DNA of 64,000 nt from Chrysomallon squamiferum (GCA_012295275.1 CM022666.1:5000867-5064866), one strand, 5' to 3'. Shown: positions 35,440 through 50,285, counted from the stretch's first letter. The notes: generated by a model not told the origin, from the sequence alone. Numbers and translations are program-made.

Positions 35440-35990
35440 CTTAGAAGGTGATTAAATGTGTTGTTGAAACTTTGACAGTACTTTAGTCAAGGTATTTTCC
35501 TTCTTGCTTGTGAAATCTGATGTCCGCTGGTTTAAGAGAACATCGAACTTTCCGCTATTAAGCCCTACCCGAGTTCACCGAGTGCTGTTGTTCGTTTTTG
35601 AATTTTTCACAATAAAAAACACATTTTAGTGATTTAATTAAATCTTCAAAATCTATCGAGCGAGAACTGTTTTCTAACTTCTTGGAAAAATAGGATGATT
35701 TGGCGGTAGAATACTGGAAATAAGCCATCATCGCCTTGGTCAGTCAACTGATTAAAATACACCCACTTGATTGGATATTTATTTCACTTCACGATATTGA
35801 ATATTTATTGCGCGCTTTGCTATCTCAAACTGTTTTTCGCTTATTTTCATTTTGTTATATTGTCTTCATTCTTAGAAACTTACATATCTGATTGCCAATT
35901 TACTGTAACATTTTTTCCTATACATTTATTTTAAGAGAAAAAACAATATATTTATTTTTAATTATTTTTTAAAATCCTACCTCTTTCCAG
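35440..35990. other. Sequence specific to the gene 2 upstream region
   Basis: Begins where the block shared with units A and B stops. No open frame or repeat recognised. It ends in a pyrimidine tract leading to the acceptor at 35,990. Confidence 0.4.
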
Positions 35991-36138
35991 TGACATAAAT
36001 AACTTCGGACGAAAAACTTTACTCCTTACATTCCTCAACAATTGGAGACAAATTCTGTGGCATCAGATTCCAAGGGCTTCATCAGGAGGATTATCTGTTC
36101 TATTAGACATCGCTGTGCTGTCATATTGGATTTCAGTG
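35991..36138 (+). other. 5' non-coding exon of TNF-like gene 2
   Basis: Strong acceptor (CTACCTCTTTCCAG) and donor (TTCAGTG|GTGAGT) enclose 148 bases. The right half and donor are kept at the 42-kb TNF relic (41,600-41,679). Gene 1 lacks it: there the same intron joins unit B sequence near 8,700, so gene 1 lost this exon when the block was inserted. Confidence 0.55.
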
Positions 36139-36535
36139 GTGAGTATTTGTACACAGTAGCTTACAGGGCATTCACTGAAAATTGAAAAGAGAAACTTTTG
36201 CTATTTTTTTTTTGGACATCACATAGGAACATTATCGATGTAAATATCTCTTGGTATTTTTTTCTTTTACTTTTTTTTCTTTGAAAGAATATTATACTGA
36301 ATTTTTTGCACTTGTGTATATTGTATGTGAATTTGTTAAGTTTTATATTTGTGTGTATGTACAAGTGTATATTTTTTGTTTGCTGAAATAATGTGTTATA
36401 TAGGTGTGTGTATATTGTGACTGTGTATGTGTGCGTGTGTGTGTATTTATCTTGGTATTATTTATTACTAATAACATTTTTCTTTTCGCCATGTTTTCAG
36501 ATTACTTCTAAAGGAAATAAAAGTTGTTACATAAA

Positions 36536-37495
36536 ATGGTACCAGTTCGTCCAGTCATTGCCATTTCTCTTATGGTACTAAACTTCATTCTCACCAGTTT
36601 CATTTTATCTGTAACATTAAAAGAATTTCTGAACAGAGAAACCAACGTGTTGCTTGACAGGGAACTGTGTGTGAAAATCTCGTGCAAACCAGGAGAAAAC
36701 TGTTGTGATGACAAATCTACGAAGAGAACCAGGAACAATACCACGTATTGCTGTTACAGAGATGGAGAAAAAGTGATCAGTGAAATTATGAAAAAGGTAA
36801 ATTCTGTTTTTAATTCTAAAAATTTATATTCCATAAATACATTAACTGAAAAAAAATAATGTTTTCTGTAGATATGAAATTAAGAAAGAGGTAAATTCAC
36901 TATGAAAATAATAAAAAAGTTAAATTCATTATAAATGAAATAATAATATTTGAATTATGAAAAGGAGAAATTAATAGTGCTGAAAAATATTTATAAATTT
37001 AAAATTGATTATAATGGACTAGTTTCAAACTGGATATTAACATTCTTTTTAGAAACTGACTGAAAGTCATACAAAAGCTGAGAAAAGTGGTAAGTTAATA
37101 CAGACACATATATACACACACAGACATACGTAAAAAGACAAAGTCGCAGAAACGCGGGCACACACAAAAAAAGTCATAAACACATACATATACAAACACA
37201 GACAGACAAACATACAGAAAAAGACCCACACACAAACAGAAACACTTAGGCACACACATTTAAATATCCAAAAATTTTCCTATAATTATGGATTTGTATG
37301 TACGTGCATATTTGTGTACAGTCTATGTATGTAAACATGTACAAGTGTATATTTATGTGTGTTTGATTGTGTGTGTTTCAGAACCTAAACTTAAGCAGAT
37401 CAGAGATGTTGCTTATCTTTTGAATTTAGATAATAAAAACAATGTGTACGAATCTATATAGTTATACATGTATCAGTAGTCTACATGTGTCTGTA

Positions 37496-37528
<33 letters not shown>

Positions 37529-38442
37529 TCAGAACAGAAACTTAAGTAGGTCAGAGAGGTCGCTTATAAATTGAATAATAAAAACAATGTGAAGACGTCA
37601 GCTCATCTACAAATGGAAGTGAATACAACATATGACAAAAGTAAGAATACAAATAGTAGTAGCAGTGGTAGCAGTAGTAGTAGTAGTACTAGTAGTAGAT
37701 TACTAGTAGTAGTAGTAGTAGTAGTAGTAGCACAGTAACTGTACTGTTAAAAGAGGTGATTTGATAATAAATGTGGTAGTAGTAAAATAGAAGTAATAGT
37801 AGTTGGTCTGGTAAAAGTAGTTGTAGTAGTTATCACATAGTTATTAGTAGTGGTTAGGAAATAATAGAAGAAATTGTGATAACATTAGTATTAGCACGAT
37901 AGTAGTAAAAATATCAATGATGGTACTAAAGTAGTCAATAGCAGGAGTTTGTAGTAGTTATAGAAATATATTAGTAATACTAACTACCACTGTTGACAAT
38001 TTAAAATAAAAATATTATTTCAAAATAATTTCTTCTTACAAACTTTTCAGACACATGGAAGCCTCTCATTAAATGGACGTTGTCTGGTAAAAGATCGTTT
38101 GTGAAAGGAGGTGTTGCTGTTGTCGCTGACGGGATTCAAGTAAAAGAAGCTGCTTACTACTTCATATACAGCAATGTTTTATTCCATGCCAACCAAGTCA
38201 CAGGGCTAGAATACGCTAGACTGTGTCACTCAATTGAAACATATCCAGATGGTGATGTCCTCTACAGAAATCCTCAAACAACATGCAAACTGCGAAGACA
38301 AAGCAATGCAGGTTTTTTTCCTTCCTACATTGGAGCTGTTTACTACATGAAAGCCAATGACACTGTAGTGGTGAGAACATCAGCTGTGAAGAACATTTTG
38401 AGAGATCCTGAGACAACCTACTTTGGTCTGTATATGCTGTAA
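36536..38442 (+). CDS. TNF ligand superfamily member, gene 2 (stop in a skippable exon)
   Basis: Paralogue of the 8.8-kb gene. Coding exons are 36,536-36,796 (membrane anchor and six-Cys stalk), 37,053-37,089 and 38,051-38,442 (TNF homology domain ending YFGLYML), with GT/AG borders. The exon matching gene 1 exon 4 (37,533-37,640) has an in-frame TAG at 37,547-37,549. Since that exon starts and ends in phase 1, skipping it keeps frame and gives 229 codons with a short stalk; including it truncates the protein before the receptor-binding domain. From 44 onward the stalk differs from gene 1 by one residue (Lys for Asn 63, losing a glycosylation site). In the homology domain, differences cluster in three loops. 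Either a functional short-stalk ligand or an early pseudogene. Confidence 0.75.
37382..37460 (+). other. Extra stalk exon 3 of gene 2 (alternative or relic)
   Basis: After GTTTCAG the frame reads PKLKQIRDVAYLLNLDNKNN and then meets TAG a few codons on. There is no convincing phase-1 donor. It parallels 9,685 in gene 1. Confidence 0.45.
37533..37640 (+). pseudogene. Stalk exon 4 of gene 2 with in-frame stop
   Basis: 108 bases with intact acceptor and donor. AAACAG of gene 1 is AAGTAG here. The rest of the exon stays aligned, so the stop is recent. Phase 1 at both ends makes it skippable. Confidence 0.7.
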
Positions 38443-38484
38443 AATTGTTACGAATGACCTGAATTATAACTGTTCATATAATGA

Positions 38485-38615
38485 TAATAATAGTAGTAGT
38501 AATAATAATAATAATAATAATAATAATATTAATAATATTAATAATAATAATAATATTAATAATATTAATAATAATAATATTAATAATGGTAATAATGGTA
38601 ATAATGGTAATAATT
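38485..38615. repeat. AAT array downstream of gene 2
   Basis: AGT then AAT triplets with ATT and GGT variants, about 45 bases after the stop codon. Confidence 0.95.
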
Positions 38616-39309
38616 CTGTGGTTGTTTGTGATTTGTGATGTTGGTATATCTAACCTTTTTACATTTATTTTTATATTTGTTCCATTACTAATTAGTTATG
38701 CTATTGGAATATGATTTAAAATGATTACATAATTGCTGGCGATACATGAACTGAATAAGAGTAATTAACAACGAAGCGGAGGAAGCCTCATTCAATCAGT
38801 ACTGCTGTACTATGAGGCATTGTTATTGTATAAATGGAGTATTACTGTCATAGATAAATAAATTTGTGCTCTTGAAGTTGTTGTCACTGTTGTTGTTACT
38901 GTTGATGAAAATTGAAATGAGCACCGATACTATATTTCTGACAATTTGTCTTACATGTCATCATAGCTATGTCCACTCCAAGAACAAAATCTGTTTAAAG
39001 ACTGTTCCTGTAATAGTGTATTGAATTTTCTCTGTTTGTTTTCCAGATTAAAAACTTTTCGTTTCTTTCTCGTACTCTGTACTCTGACTCTGTGTCTCAC
39101 TCAAACGCACGTACGCACACACACACTAGGTGTTAAGAAATTCGACTAGGTGTTAAGAAATTCTGAAATTCTCTTTACGTTTTCCTTCTGAAAACTAATC
39201 TTTGTTTTCTCTTTGTGTTTAATAGTTTTCAGGTATTCTCGACTTTTGTACGTTTGAGAAAAACCTGTTTGCATGAACTTATAATAGAAAAGAAATTAGA
39301 AACAAAAAC

Positions 39310-39525
<216 letters not shown>

Positions 39526-39609
39526 TATTGATGGTCTGTATTCAGTAAATCTGTACAGTGGATGTTCTAGAAACAGTGAATGTGTTCTAGGATGTTCTAT
39601 GTAAACTGA

Positions 39610-39795
39610 ATGTGTGCTGTATTCAGTAAATAAATATTTACATAACAATGATTTTCTATATAAACTGACTGACGAAAGTTAAATGATCACTGATTGGTTT
39701 ATAATGAATAATACAAGTTAAATGGGTGATCCAGTTAAAAAGGATTTTCTTTATACAGTATGTACTCATGCATTAAAATTATCAGAGTAATAAAT

Positions 39796-39857
<62 letters not shown>

Positions 39858-40170
39858 CTTTTAAAATTTCCTGTACAATTTGTATAATGAACAATCAATT
39901 TATAGCATTTTTTTGTTTTATCACAATAAGAATTTTCTTTTTAGAAGCATTTCAGAATCGTAAATATTATGATTATTAATTTTATTATGTCTATCATAAT
40001 TATGATTAACTTTATTACCACTATCATCTTCATCATTATTACTACTGCTATATTATTACTATATAATCATGATTACTAGTATTATTCTTTCTACTACTCG
40101 TACTAATTTATTAAATTTTCCATCATCATCATCATTTTAATTAGTATTGTTTGCTGCTGTCGTTGTTGTT
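39610..40170 (+). repeat. Partial family X unit with TA array
   Basis: Contains the family landmarks through AATAAAGACTAC (about 40,172). A TA dinucleotide array at 39,799-39,854 replaces the TATATATG of sister copies. Confidence 0.8.
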
Positions 40171-40199
40171 AAATAAAGACTACTCTATTCGAGGTCACA

Positions 40200-41590
40200 G
40201 TAAGGATTCAAGAAAGCTAAAGAAACACCACACAGAGGTTCACCTTTCTTATTTATTCTTACAATGACCTTGACATGCTGACTGCTTACAGGAATGCCGG
40301 CGCCACTATTATTTTCACTACGATCTTTTTGACAATCCTACACACCACTCTTTTCTTTATATGTTTTTCCATGTGATTGGCAGTGGATGACTTCCAGCAC
40401 ATTCTCGAATGTCAAAAAGTTCGTGGGGAAAAAATCTCAGCATGTGATAGTAGTATTATATCAATTAGTAAAATGTATCGAACACGTGAACAGAAGTAAC
40501 TCTATACATTAGAGGCAACAACAACAACAACCACAACATCAGATTTATTTATTTATAACAATGAAAATGCATTCGTACTTTCTGAATCAGTCTGTTAGTA
40601 ATACGGTTGACATAACTTTATCAACTTAATAACAGAATATACCTGAGATAATAATAAATATTTTTATTTAATTTAATTTTATAAAATGTATGTAATATAT
40701 GTCTATGTGTCTATGCAGTGTCGACAGCTCCAATATGGAAAAGAATAAAACTTTCTTGCTGTCTTCGTGCTAAAGAATAATATGCTAAAATTATCTGTGA
40801 GTATTCAAAGCCTGACAAACATAAAAAATCCCTTCACTGGTAATATCGATGAATTGAGCAAACATCTGCTATAAACTTTATTTATTTATTTATTTATTTA
40901 ATTATTTAATTATTTGTTTATTTGTTTCTTTATTTTTATTTGTTTATTTGTTTCTTTATTTTTATTTGTTTATTTTACTGTATTTGTTTTATTTCATTTC
41001 ATTTTATTATTATTTTTTGTTAATTAATTTATTTATTTCACTTTACTTTTTATCACTTTTTATTTATTTTACGGTATTTTACTTTATTTATTTATTTAAC
41101 TAAACAATTAATATTTCATATTTCTTTGTGTTTTAAACTGAATTTTAATTTTTCTATATTTTTCGTTTTATAAAATAAAAGCTATTACCTTGCAAATGAA
41201 CCCACCTAGCTAGACATTAAAAAAAAAAGAAGGGTATTCGTGTTCATTTTCATTTTCAACAACAGTAACAACAACAACAACAACAAATTTATTTAATAAT
41301 AATAATGGATTCAAACTTTGTGAATCCGTCTATTAGTAATTCGGGTGACGTAACATCTATTTGTAGCCCAGTTGAGGAATAAAATGAGAATTTATTTCAC
41401 ATCTGAAATGTTCTTTGGAGGAAAAAACAAAGCTGTACATAGCGATAATGTATACTTATTCAAAAACACTGGCAAGTAGTCAAAGAAACCTATTAGACTA
41501 TCAAACTTATTTTAAATAATATGTATGTGTGTGTGTCTGGGTATGGATGCGTATGTATGTGTGTGAGTGTGTGTGAGTGTGTGTGTGTGT
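40200..41590. other. Rearranged repeats, no gene seen
   Basis: A fragment shared with 31,925-31,990, inverted family T pieces (40,500-40,630 and 41,230-41,370), part of the unit A sequence from about 740-880 (at 40,700-40,860), and a TTTA-rich tract (40,880-41,120) that recurs inverted at 54,600-54,780. Confidence 0.6.
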
Positions 41591-41599
41591 GTGTGTGTA

Positions 41600-42294
41600 A
41601 CAAATTTCGTGGTATCAGATAGCAAGGAGGATTATCTGTTCCAGTACACATCGCTGTGCTGTCATATTGGATTTCAGTGGTGAGTATTTGTACACAGTGG
41701 TTTACTAAGCATCCGTGAAATTTGATAAATCAAACTTGGCATTTTCAATAGAGAAACCTTTGCTTTTTTTCTTCTTTTTTTTGACATCGCATAGGATCAT
41801 TGTCAATGTAAATATATCTTGGTATTATTTATTTTACTTTTTTTTTCTTTGTAAGAATATTACATAGAACTATATGTACGTGTGTATATTTTGTGTGAGT
41901 TTGTCTTGGTAATATTTATTATTTTATTTATTGATATAACCATTGTTTGAAACTTTTATATTTGTGTGTATGTACAAGTGTATATTTTTGGATTGCTGAA
42001 ATAATGTTTTATATTAGTGTGTGTATATTGTGTCTGTGTACGTGTGCGTGTGTGTGTATTTATCTTGTTATTATTTATTACTAATAACATTTTTTTTCTT
42101 TTGGTCGTGTTTTACAGATTACTTCTAAAGGAATTAAAAATTGTTACACAAAATGAAATCAGTTCTTGCTGTCATTGCCATTTATTTCTCTTATGGTACT
42201 AAACTTGATACTCATCAGTTTCATTGTATCTGTAACATTAAACCAATTTCTGAACAGAGAAACCAACTTGTTGTTTGACAAAGAACTGTGTGTA
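41600..42294 (+). pseudogene. TNF ligand relic 3 (5' part only)
   Basis: Keeps part of the 5' non-coding exon (to 41,679, donor GTGAGT), the intron, the acceptor (TTTTACAG at 42,117) and coding exon 1 from ATG at 42,153. A four-base insertion in the membrane segment (ATTTATTTCTC) shifts the frame. The copy ends abruptly at the ACTGTGTGT of the first stalk Cys, where unrelated repeat begins. No downstream TNF exons follow. Confidence 0.8.
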
Positions 42295-42792
42295 ATAGTA
42301 TACACGTGTGTATAAAATGACTTTGTAGGTTTAAAATGACCTTTGTAGATGAATAATTTTACATATTAACATTTTTTTATCTGTACTCTTCCAATTTATC
42401 GCGTCATTGACTAAACTGCGCATGTCAGTGCCTATTCTAGACTACAATATCACAAAAATAGTATCATATTTCGCGTGCTTAACTCTTGTTAATACGGCTG
42501 CGCATAGATTCAGGAAAGCTATATTTACATCAGATAATAGTTCCCACATTGTCGGTACATAAACCTTGACGTAGTCACTGGTTACCCCGAACACGAGAAC
42601 AGATATGTCACGTATCACTTATCGAACACCTGAACAGTTCGCAGGGGTTCAGGGATCGGCGAGGAATTTAGTCCAGCCTGTCAAATGAAAACTTGGACAC
42701 CAATTATTACATTAACTTTCTTTTTTCTTTAAATCTCCAGATCAAAACAGCCTTGCTTCCTATCATCCCGTTTTGATGCTCAGTATAGAAGA

Positions 42793-44225
<1,433 letters not shown>

Positions 44226-44339
44226 GCAGTCAGTTGTTACATTTGTGTTTCCATGTTTCTGTTCCTGCTTGTAGATCACAGGTACTTGGCGGAGTTTCTA
44301 TCATAAAAACAACTCAGGGCAATATTCTTAAATAGATCA

Positions 44340-44340
44340 C

Positions 44341-44391
<51 letters not shown>

Positions 44392-44425
44392 GTTTGTGTG
44401 TGTGTTACTGTGTGAGTGTGTGTGG
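44340..44425. repeat. GT array
   Basis: GT units directly joined to TNF intron-like sequence, the same junction as after the gap at 4,614. Confidence 0.95.
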
Positions 44426-44429
44426 TTTT

Positions 44430-44620
44430 ATTTATTATTCTACTTTTATTTTTTCAAAATAATGTTATTTATGTGTGTGTCTTTATCTTGGTATTAATAA
44501 CATTTTAATCTTGTTTGACACAGACTGTATCTAAAAGAAAATGAAATACTAAACTTGATACTCATCTGTTTTATAAATACATTAAATGCAACAAAAAAAA
44601 AATTAGGGTGAAATAGGTAT
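44430..44620 (+). pseudogene. TNF ligand relic 4
   Basis: Matches relic 1: intron sequence, acceptor ACACAG at 44,523, then a shrunken coding exon 1 remnant (ACTAAACTTGATACTCATCT). It shares with relic 1 the loss of the start codon region, so the deletion is older than their duplication. Confidence 0.7.
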
Positions 44621-44769
44621 AGGGTGAGAATACTTTTAGATGAATACTTCTTTTTTTATTGTATACATTCACTACATTCGATACATAGATTATTTCGATA
44701 TTTGTTATACTATATATACGATAAGCGATATCCATACTACAATAATACGTCACATTAAAGATCTATTTG

Positions 44770-45412
44770 GTTCCAAATTTCCGATAGTTAAGTGAGGTAT
44801 CGTTAAGCGGGAGATTAATTTACACAGAATTAAGGTTAAAAGCGGTGGTTACTTTCTCGCTGATGAGATCTGACATAAAAAAAAAGGTGAAATAAGGAGA
44901 AATAAAAGGGCAGTTTGGACATAAATGATTTAATAGATTATAGATATTAAGTAAACAGTAAATCATTTACAAATCAATTTATTCAAATACATTAATGAAT
45001 AATTATATGCCGCTCATTGTGGGTTCATTTTTGTGCGTTTGGTTTCATTTAAGATAATGTATTTTGTTTCTAAAGTTATTGTCTACCGTTTCTTCTTATC
45101 ATCATAATTGGCCGGTATACTGTTATTCGTTTTGACATATTGGAAGGGTAAATTAAAAACGAGTTTAAGTCTCAATCGAAGCAGAAGAGAAAAGAGAATC
45201 AGAATATCAGATGCATGTATGACGTGTCAACTGATCAACACAGCTGACAGAAGCTCGTGAATGAACGAAAAACGAACGAAACATGCATTGTATACATTTG
45301 TATCATTTATTTCGAGGAATTAACTATTAAATTAAATTTCTATTTATATAATTTGTAAAGAAAAAAGATCGTTAAAGCGGGATATCGTTAAGCGAGATAT
45401 TACTGTAATTAT
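44770..45412. mobile_element. Possible small DNA-transposon remnants around unit leader
   Basis: Two same-sense motifs, TATCGTTAAGCGGGAGATTA (about 44,797) and TATCGTTAAGCGAGATATTAC with CTGTA (about 45,383). They resemble the terminal repeats of pogo/Tigger-type elements. Between them lies the unit leader also seen at 1-330. No transposase frame. A third motif (TATCCCGTTTTAACGATC) is at about 54,838. Confidence 0.3.
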
Positions 45413-45769
45413 ACAATAATAATCGGCTTCCACACAATCTGGAACAGTTGATTCTAATGACTGAGGTAAAGACATGCATTTAGCCTTTCGACGAAATGGA
45501 AAATCTGCCAGATGGGACTAACCCGTATTTTCTATCGCTATCATTATACTTACCTGACAAGGCGAGATTTATATAATTTTATATAACGTATGAAATAAGT
45601 GAAATTATAATTTTATATAACGTATGAAATAAGTGAAATATTTACATACTGACCTGTGAGAGATAAAATGTGGCGTCACTGATTTTTATACAGAGGCCTT
45701 TGAACAGAAAGTATCACATTCTTATGATGACATCTGCTTTGTTTGAATTTCTTCTTTTTTTTCTTTCTG

Positions 45770-47300
45770 TTATATTTATTTATTTGCTGTGGGTTTCGTA
45801 GTTAATGTGTAGTCATTTAACATACTATGAAGAAAATGAGCAAAGTTATTATATTTATATTTTTGGTGTTTTTTAATAGTGGTAGTAGTAGTAGTTGTTG
45901 TTATTATTATTACGATTGTTTTGTCATTATTGTTAAATAAAGAGTATTGCTGACTTCTATTAAGTAAGCGACACAAAATAACAACAGAAGGAAATGATAT
46001 AGTCTGAGTATCACGTGGTAGCATTTTACATCCAGGATTTGTCATCTTACACGTAATCGGAATAAATTAATGTAGTCATCCTGGAACAATTCCTGGTAAC
46101 GGTCGCTGTCCACTGAACGCACTGTGTAACTAGTTATGTAGATGTTTGCTCTTCTGTATTAATCCTTACGTGATTGTTGTGACCGATTACAATTATTCTA
46201 TCCATCTACATTATTTTTTATTGCTTTACTGAATGTTCAGACTTCTCAAGTTCGCCAGTTTTGACAAAATGTAACGCTCTACATTCTTATGACCATACAT
46301 CAAAGAATGTAGCTCACCATTCTTGTTGAAATGGGTATTAATAAAAAAAAAGCACTTTGACAAGGATTCTTGAAATAGTAATGGTAATTAAACATGAATT
46401 TTATGGGTGTTATGCATGTACGCTTTCACACACACAAATACATATTAACATGAAATAACTGAATATTTCAGGATTTACATGTAAAGACTGGTTTCACAAA
46501 TTGACCAGAAATATATATAGAAATATGTGATGCGTATATTATGTAAGAATATTGTTAGGATTTGTAAATAGTGTTGCATTTTCTTATAGTTTTATTTTTT
46601 AGATGAAGTTTGACGTGTTTCCTCACTGAATACAGAACACAATGGATTTTTGTTGCCACAGTTTTTTCTTATTAGATTATTCATGTGTTCATACTTTTGT
46701 TTAATAAATATTACTTGTAAGGGGATTTCTTTGACGTTTGTCAAGTTTTGAATCCTGCTGTTGTTGTTGTTGATATTATTATTATTAATAATTTATTTGT
46801 TTATTTATTGGTATTGTTGTTGTTGTTGTTGCTATTTATTCAATTAATTAATGTATTTATTTTATTTATATGGAGATTATATTTATTTCATATTTATTAT
46901 ATACACAGATAATATTTTTTCAATTAATTTTGTTAAATAATGTTTACTGTACTCGGTAACACACACATTCTTTGGACAGTTGCTAGTATTTCAAATAACA
47001 ACGTATTTAAATTATGCTGTTGGCTTATTTTTGTCACGTTAACGTTTTCCGAGAATTAATAATCAATACTCTCTTTCTCCGGGAACTGGACTTTCCATCA
47101 AAGCTATGAATAGATGTGATTTCAGAAAAGTATTGTTATAAATAAATAAATTTGTTGTTGTTGTTGTTGTTGTAGTTTCTGTTGTCGAAAATTCAAATGA
47201 ATATCGATACTTTTTTAATGAAATGCTCGGTTGATTCATTAACAAAGCAGTAACTAGGTCAGGAACGCCATTTGCAACACAAAGCACTTTTCACAAAATG
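45770..47300 (-). repeat. Composite repeat block M-S-T, copy 2
   Basis: Second copy of the block at 32,070-33,700, same orientation, with small indels. No coding content recognised. Confidence 0.8.
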
Positions 47301-47334
47301 TGTGTGTGTGTGTTTGTGTTGTGTGTGTGTATGT

Positions 47335-47335
47335 C

Positions 47336-47413
<78 letters not shown>
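47335..47413. repeat. GA array
   Basis: Follows a GT run at the end of a family T copy. The sister family T copy ends likewise at 48,804-48,876. Confidence 0.97.
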
Positions 47414-47415
<2 letters not shown>

Positions 47416-47464
47416 GGTTCATAATAAGACTAGGAAGGTTCAGAACTAATGCGACTGGTAACTG

Positions 47465-47746
47465 GACGTGACGCGCTGATGTGGGCAGTGAATAACTAAA
47501 CCATACAAAGATTTAAACAAAAACATAAAACAGATCGACAAAATGAAAAATAATATAAAGGGATACAGCATTTTAAACTTAAACAGTGTCACTGTTATTC
47601 TGTTTAAGATTTGTATTTATAAATATATAAATGTATATGTATGTGTGTATGTATATATATATATATATATATCATATTTATCTTATTTATTTATTATATT
47701 TACTTTAATTTATATCTTTTTTATAATACAAATGCATGTACCGGAT

Positions 47747-47786
<40 letters not shown>

Positions 47787-47895
47787 TACATACATATATG
47801 TCTACTTTGTTTGAATCCATTTTTATTTTATTTTTATTTTGTTATTTATTTGCTCTAGGTTTCGTAGTTAAAGCATAGTCATTTAACATACTGTG
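47465..47895 (+). repeat. 430-bp direct repeat, copy 1
   Basis: Begins GACGTGACGCGCTGATGTGG. Copy 2 is at 49,850-50,285, 2.4 kb away and nearly identical apart from TA and CA array lengths. Open frames here are low-complexity. Confidence 0.85.
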
Positions 47896-47949
47896 AATAA
47901 AATAAGCAAAGTTAGTTTTGTGTTTTGTTCATAAATAAACTGCATATTA

Positions 47950-48355
47950 TAGTTGTTAATAGTAGTAGCAGTAGTTGCTGTTGTTGTTGTAGTTATTGTT
48001 TTGGTTGTTGTTGCTACGATTGTTTTTGTTAAATAAAGAGTACAGCGTAACTTCTATTCCTGTGTCAACTAAGCCATACACAACAAAAGTAAAACATGTA
48101 GTCTGTGTATCACACAGTGGAAAGTTCCAGCCCGGATTTGTCATCTTACAAGTAATCGGAATAAATAAATGTAGTGATCCATCTATTATTACACAGCCAG
48201 GAATATAAAATTGTTGTTGTTGTTGTTGCTATTTATTCAGTTAATTAATGTATGTATTTTATTTATATGGAGATTATATTTATTTAATATTTATTATATA
48301 CACAGATAATATTTTTTTCAATTAATTTTGTTAAATAATGTTTACTGTATCTCAG

Positions 48356-48424
<69 letters not shown>

Positions 48425-48801
48425 TCTTTGGACAGTTGCCAGTGTTTCAAATAACAACATATTCAAACTATGCTGTTGGTTTGTGTCAGGTTAACGATTT
48501 CCGAGAATTAATAATCAATACTCTCTTTCTCCGGGAACAGGACTTTCCACCTAAGCTATAAATAGATGTGAGTCAGTAGTTGAACTTTTATGGGAAACAT
48601 ATTACTGGTAGACAGATTCAGAAAAGTACTGTTATAAATAAATAAATTTTTGTTGTTGTTGTTGTAGTTACTGTTGTTGAAAATTCAAATGAATATCGAT
48701 ACTTTTTTTTTTCTTTTTTAATGAAATGCTCGGTCGATTCGTTAACAAAGCAGTAACTAGGTCAGGAACGCCATTTGCAACACAAAGCACTATTCACAAA
48801 A

Positions 48802-48810
<9 letters not shown>
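47950..48810 (-). repeat. Composite repeat block, shortened copy 3
   Basis: Families M and T with the S segment and spacer deleted. A CA array (48,360-48,422) lies before family T. Confidence 0.75.
48360..48422. repeat. CA array
   Basis: About 31 CA units at the point where sister copies (33,298 and 46,960) have only ACACACACA. Confidence 0.98.

Positions 48811-48815
<5 letters not shown>

Positions 48816-48877
<62 letters not shown>
48816..48877. repeat. GA array
   Basis: About 30 GA units after a GT run, ending a family T copy. Confidence 0.97.
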
Positions 48878-48880
<3 letters not shown>

Positions 48881-49162
48881 TGGTTCATAAGAAGACTAGG
48901 AAGGTTCAGAACCAATGCGACTGGTAACTGAACACTTTTAATGATTCTGTCTCTGAATTAGCAAATTGGTGACTATGTAATCGTGTTTCATTGACTCATA
49001 AAGGGCTAATAAGGCGTGACTATCATCATCATCATCATCATCATCATCACTGTCATCAACTTCGTTATTTATATTTTTATAAATGCTGATTTTGTTGATT
49101 ATCTCTATTCTGAATTTTGTCTGACGTTTTGAACCCTGTTTGACCTGAACGTTTTACGAAAA

Positions 49163-49345
49163 AAATGGCACCGGGAAAAAAATGGCACCGGGGAAAAAAT
49201 GGCACTCGGAAAAATTGGCACCCGGAAGAAATGGGGGGAAAAATGGCATCTTATTTATACTATACAGAAAAAATAAATAAGGTGCCATTTTTTCCAAATC
49301 TGCACAGTGCCATTTTTTCCGATTCCATTTTTTCCTACAACCGAT
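49163..49345. mobile_element. GGCACC inverted-repeat element
   Basis: At least five short units of AAAAAATGGCACCGGG type (17-18 bp) on the left face two or three units of the complement (GGTGCCATTTTTTCC) on the right. They are separated by a 45-base AT-rich centre. It could fold as a hairpin and looks like a small non-autonomous element or a satellite seed. Its open frame is a by-product of the repeat. Confidence 0.55.
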
Positions 49346-49591
49346 CTGAACAGTGTGCGTCTACTATGAGTTTCATGCTTCACTTTACTTTATTATTTGA
49401 TCAGATTCCCAGGACGTTTTAAACTCGTTTCCTCGATCCTAAATGGTTAGATATCACTAGGTTTGGTATTTATAAAGGACAAATTAAGTTAAATATTCTC
49501 AGATAACAATACGCATACATAATATTCAGAAATATAAAAATCTTTCTAGTTATTTGCTCTATTTTCATAACAGAAATTTCAGTACAATTAT

Positions 49592-49665
<74 letters not shown>
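49592..49665. repeat. CT array
   Basis: About 37 CT units in otherwise single-copy AT-rich sequence (49,350-49,845) with no gene seen. Confidence 0.98.
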
Positions 49666-49669
<4 letters not shown>

Positions 49670-49849
49670 TATATTTATGATAATGAACTATTTATAGCAG
49701 GCATGAAAAGCTCAATTCTTGAACATTTTTATTTGCTCGTGAATTAATTTTAATCCAGTGATCCTACAACCATTAATATATTCTATTTTTGTTCGTCAGA
49801 GGATTGACGAATTATTAAACTATCGGAAATCCCAAGTTCTATAATTAGA

Positions 49850-50106
49850 CGTGACGCGCTGATGTGGGCAGTGAATAACTAAACCATACGAAGATTTAAA
49901 CAAAAACATAAAACAGATCGACAAAATGAAAAATAATATAAAGGGATACAGCATTTTAAACTTAAACAGTGTCACTGTTATTCTGTTTAAGATTTGTATT
50001 TATAAATATATAAATGTGTGTGTATATATATATCATATTTATCTTATTTATTTATTATATTTACTTTAATTTCTATCTTTTTTTATAATACAAATGCATG
50101 TACCGG

Positions 50107-50152
<46 letters not shown>

Positions 50153-50285
50153 AACACACACATACATACATATATGTCTGCTTTGTTTGAATCTATTTTT
50201 ATTTTTTATTTTTTTTGTTATATTAATTTATTTGCTCTAGGGTTCGTAGTTAAAGCATAGTCATTTAACATACTATGAATAAAAT
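49850..50285 (+). repeat. 430-bp direct repeat, copy 2
   Basis: See copy 1 at 47,465. A TA array (50,110-50,140) and a CA array follow each other in both. Families M copies follow both. Confidence 0.85.
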
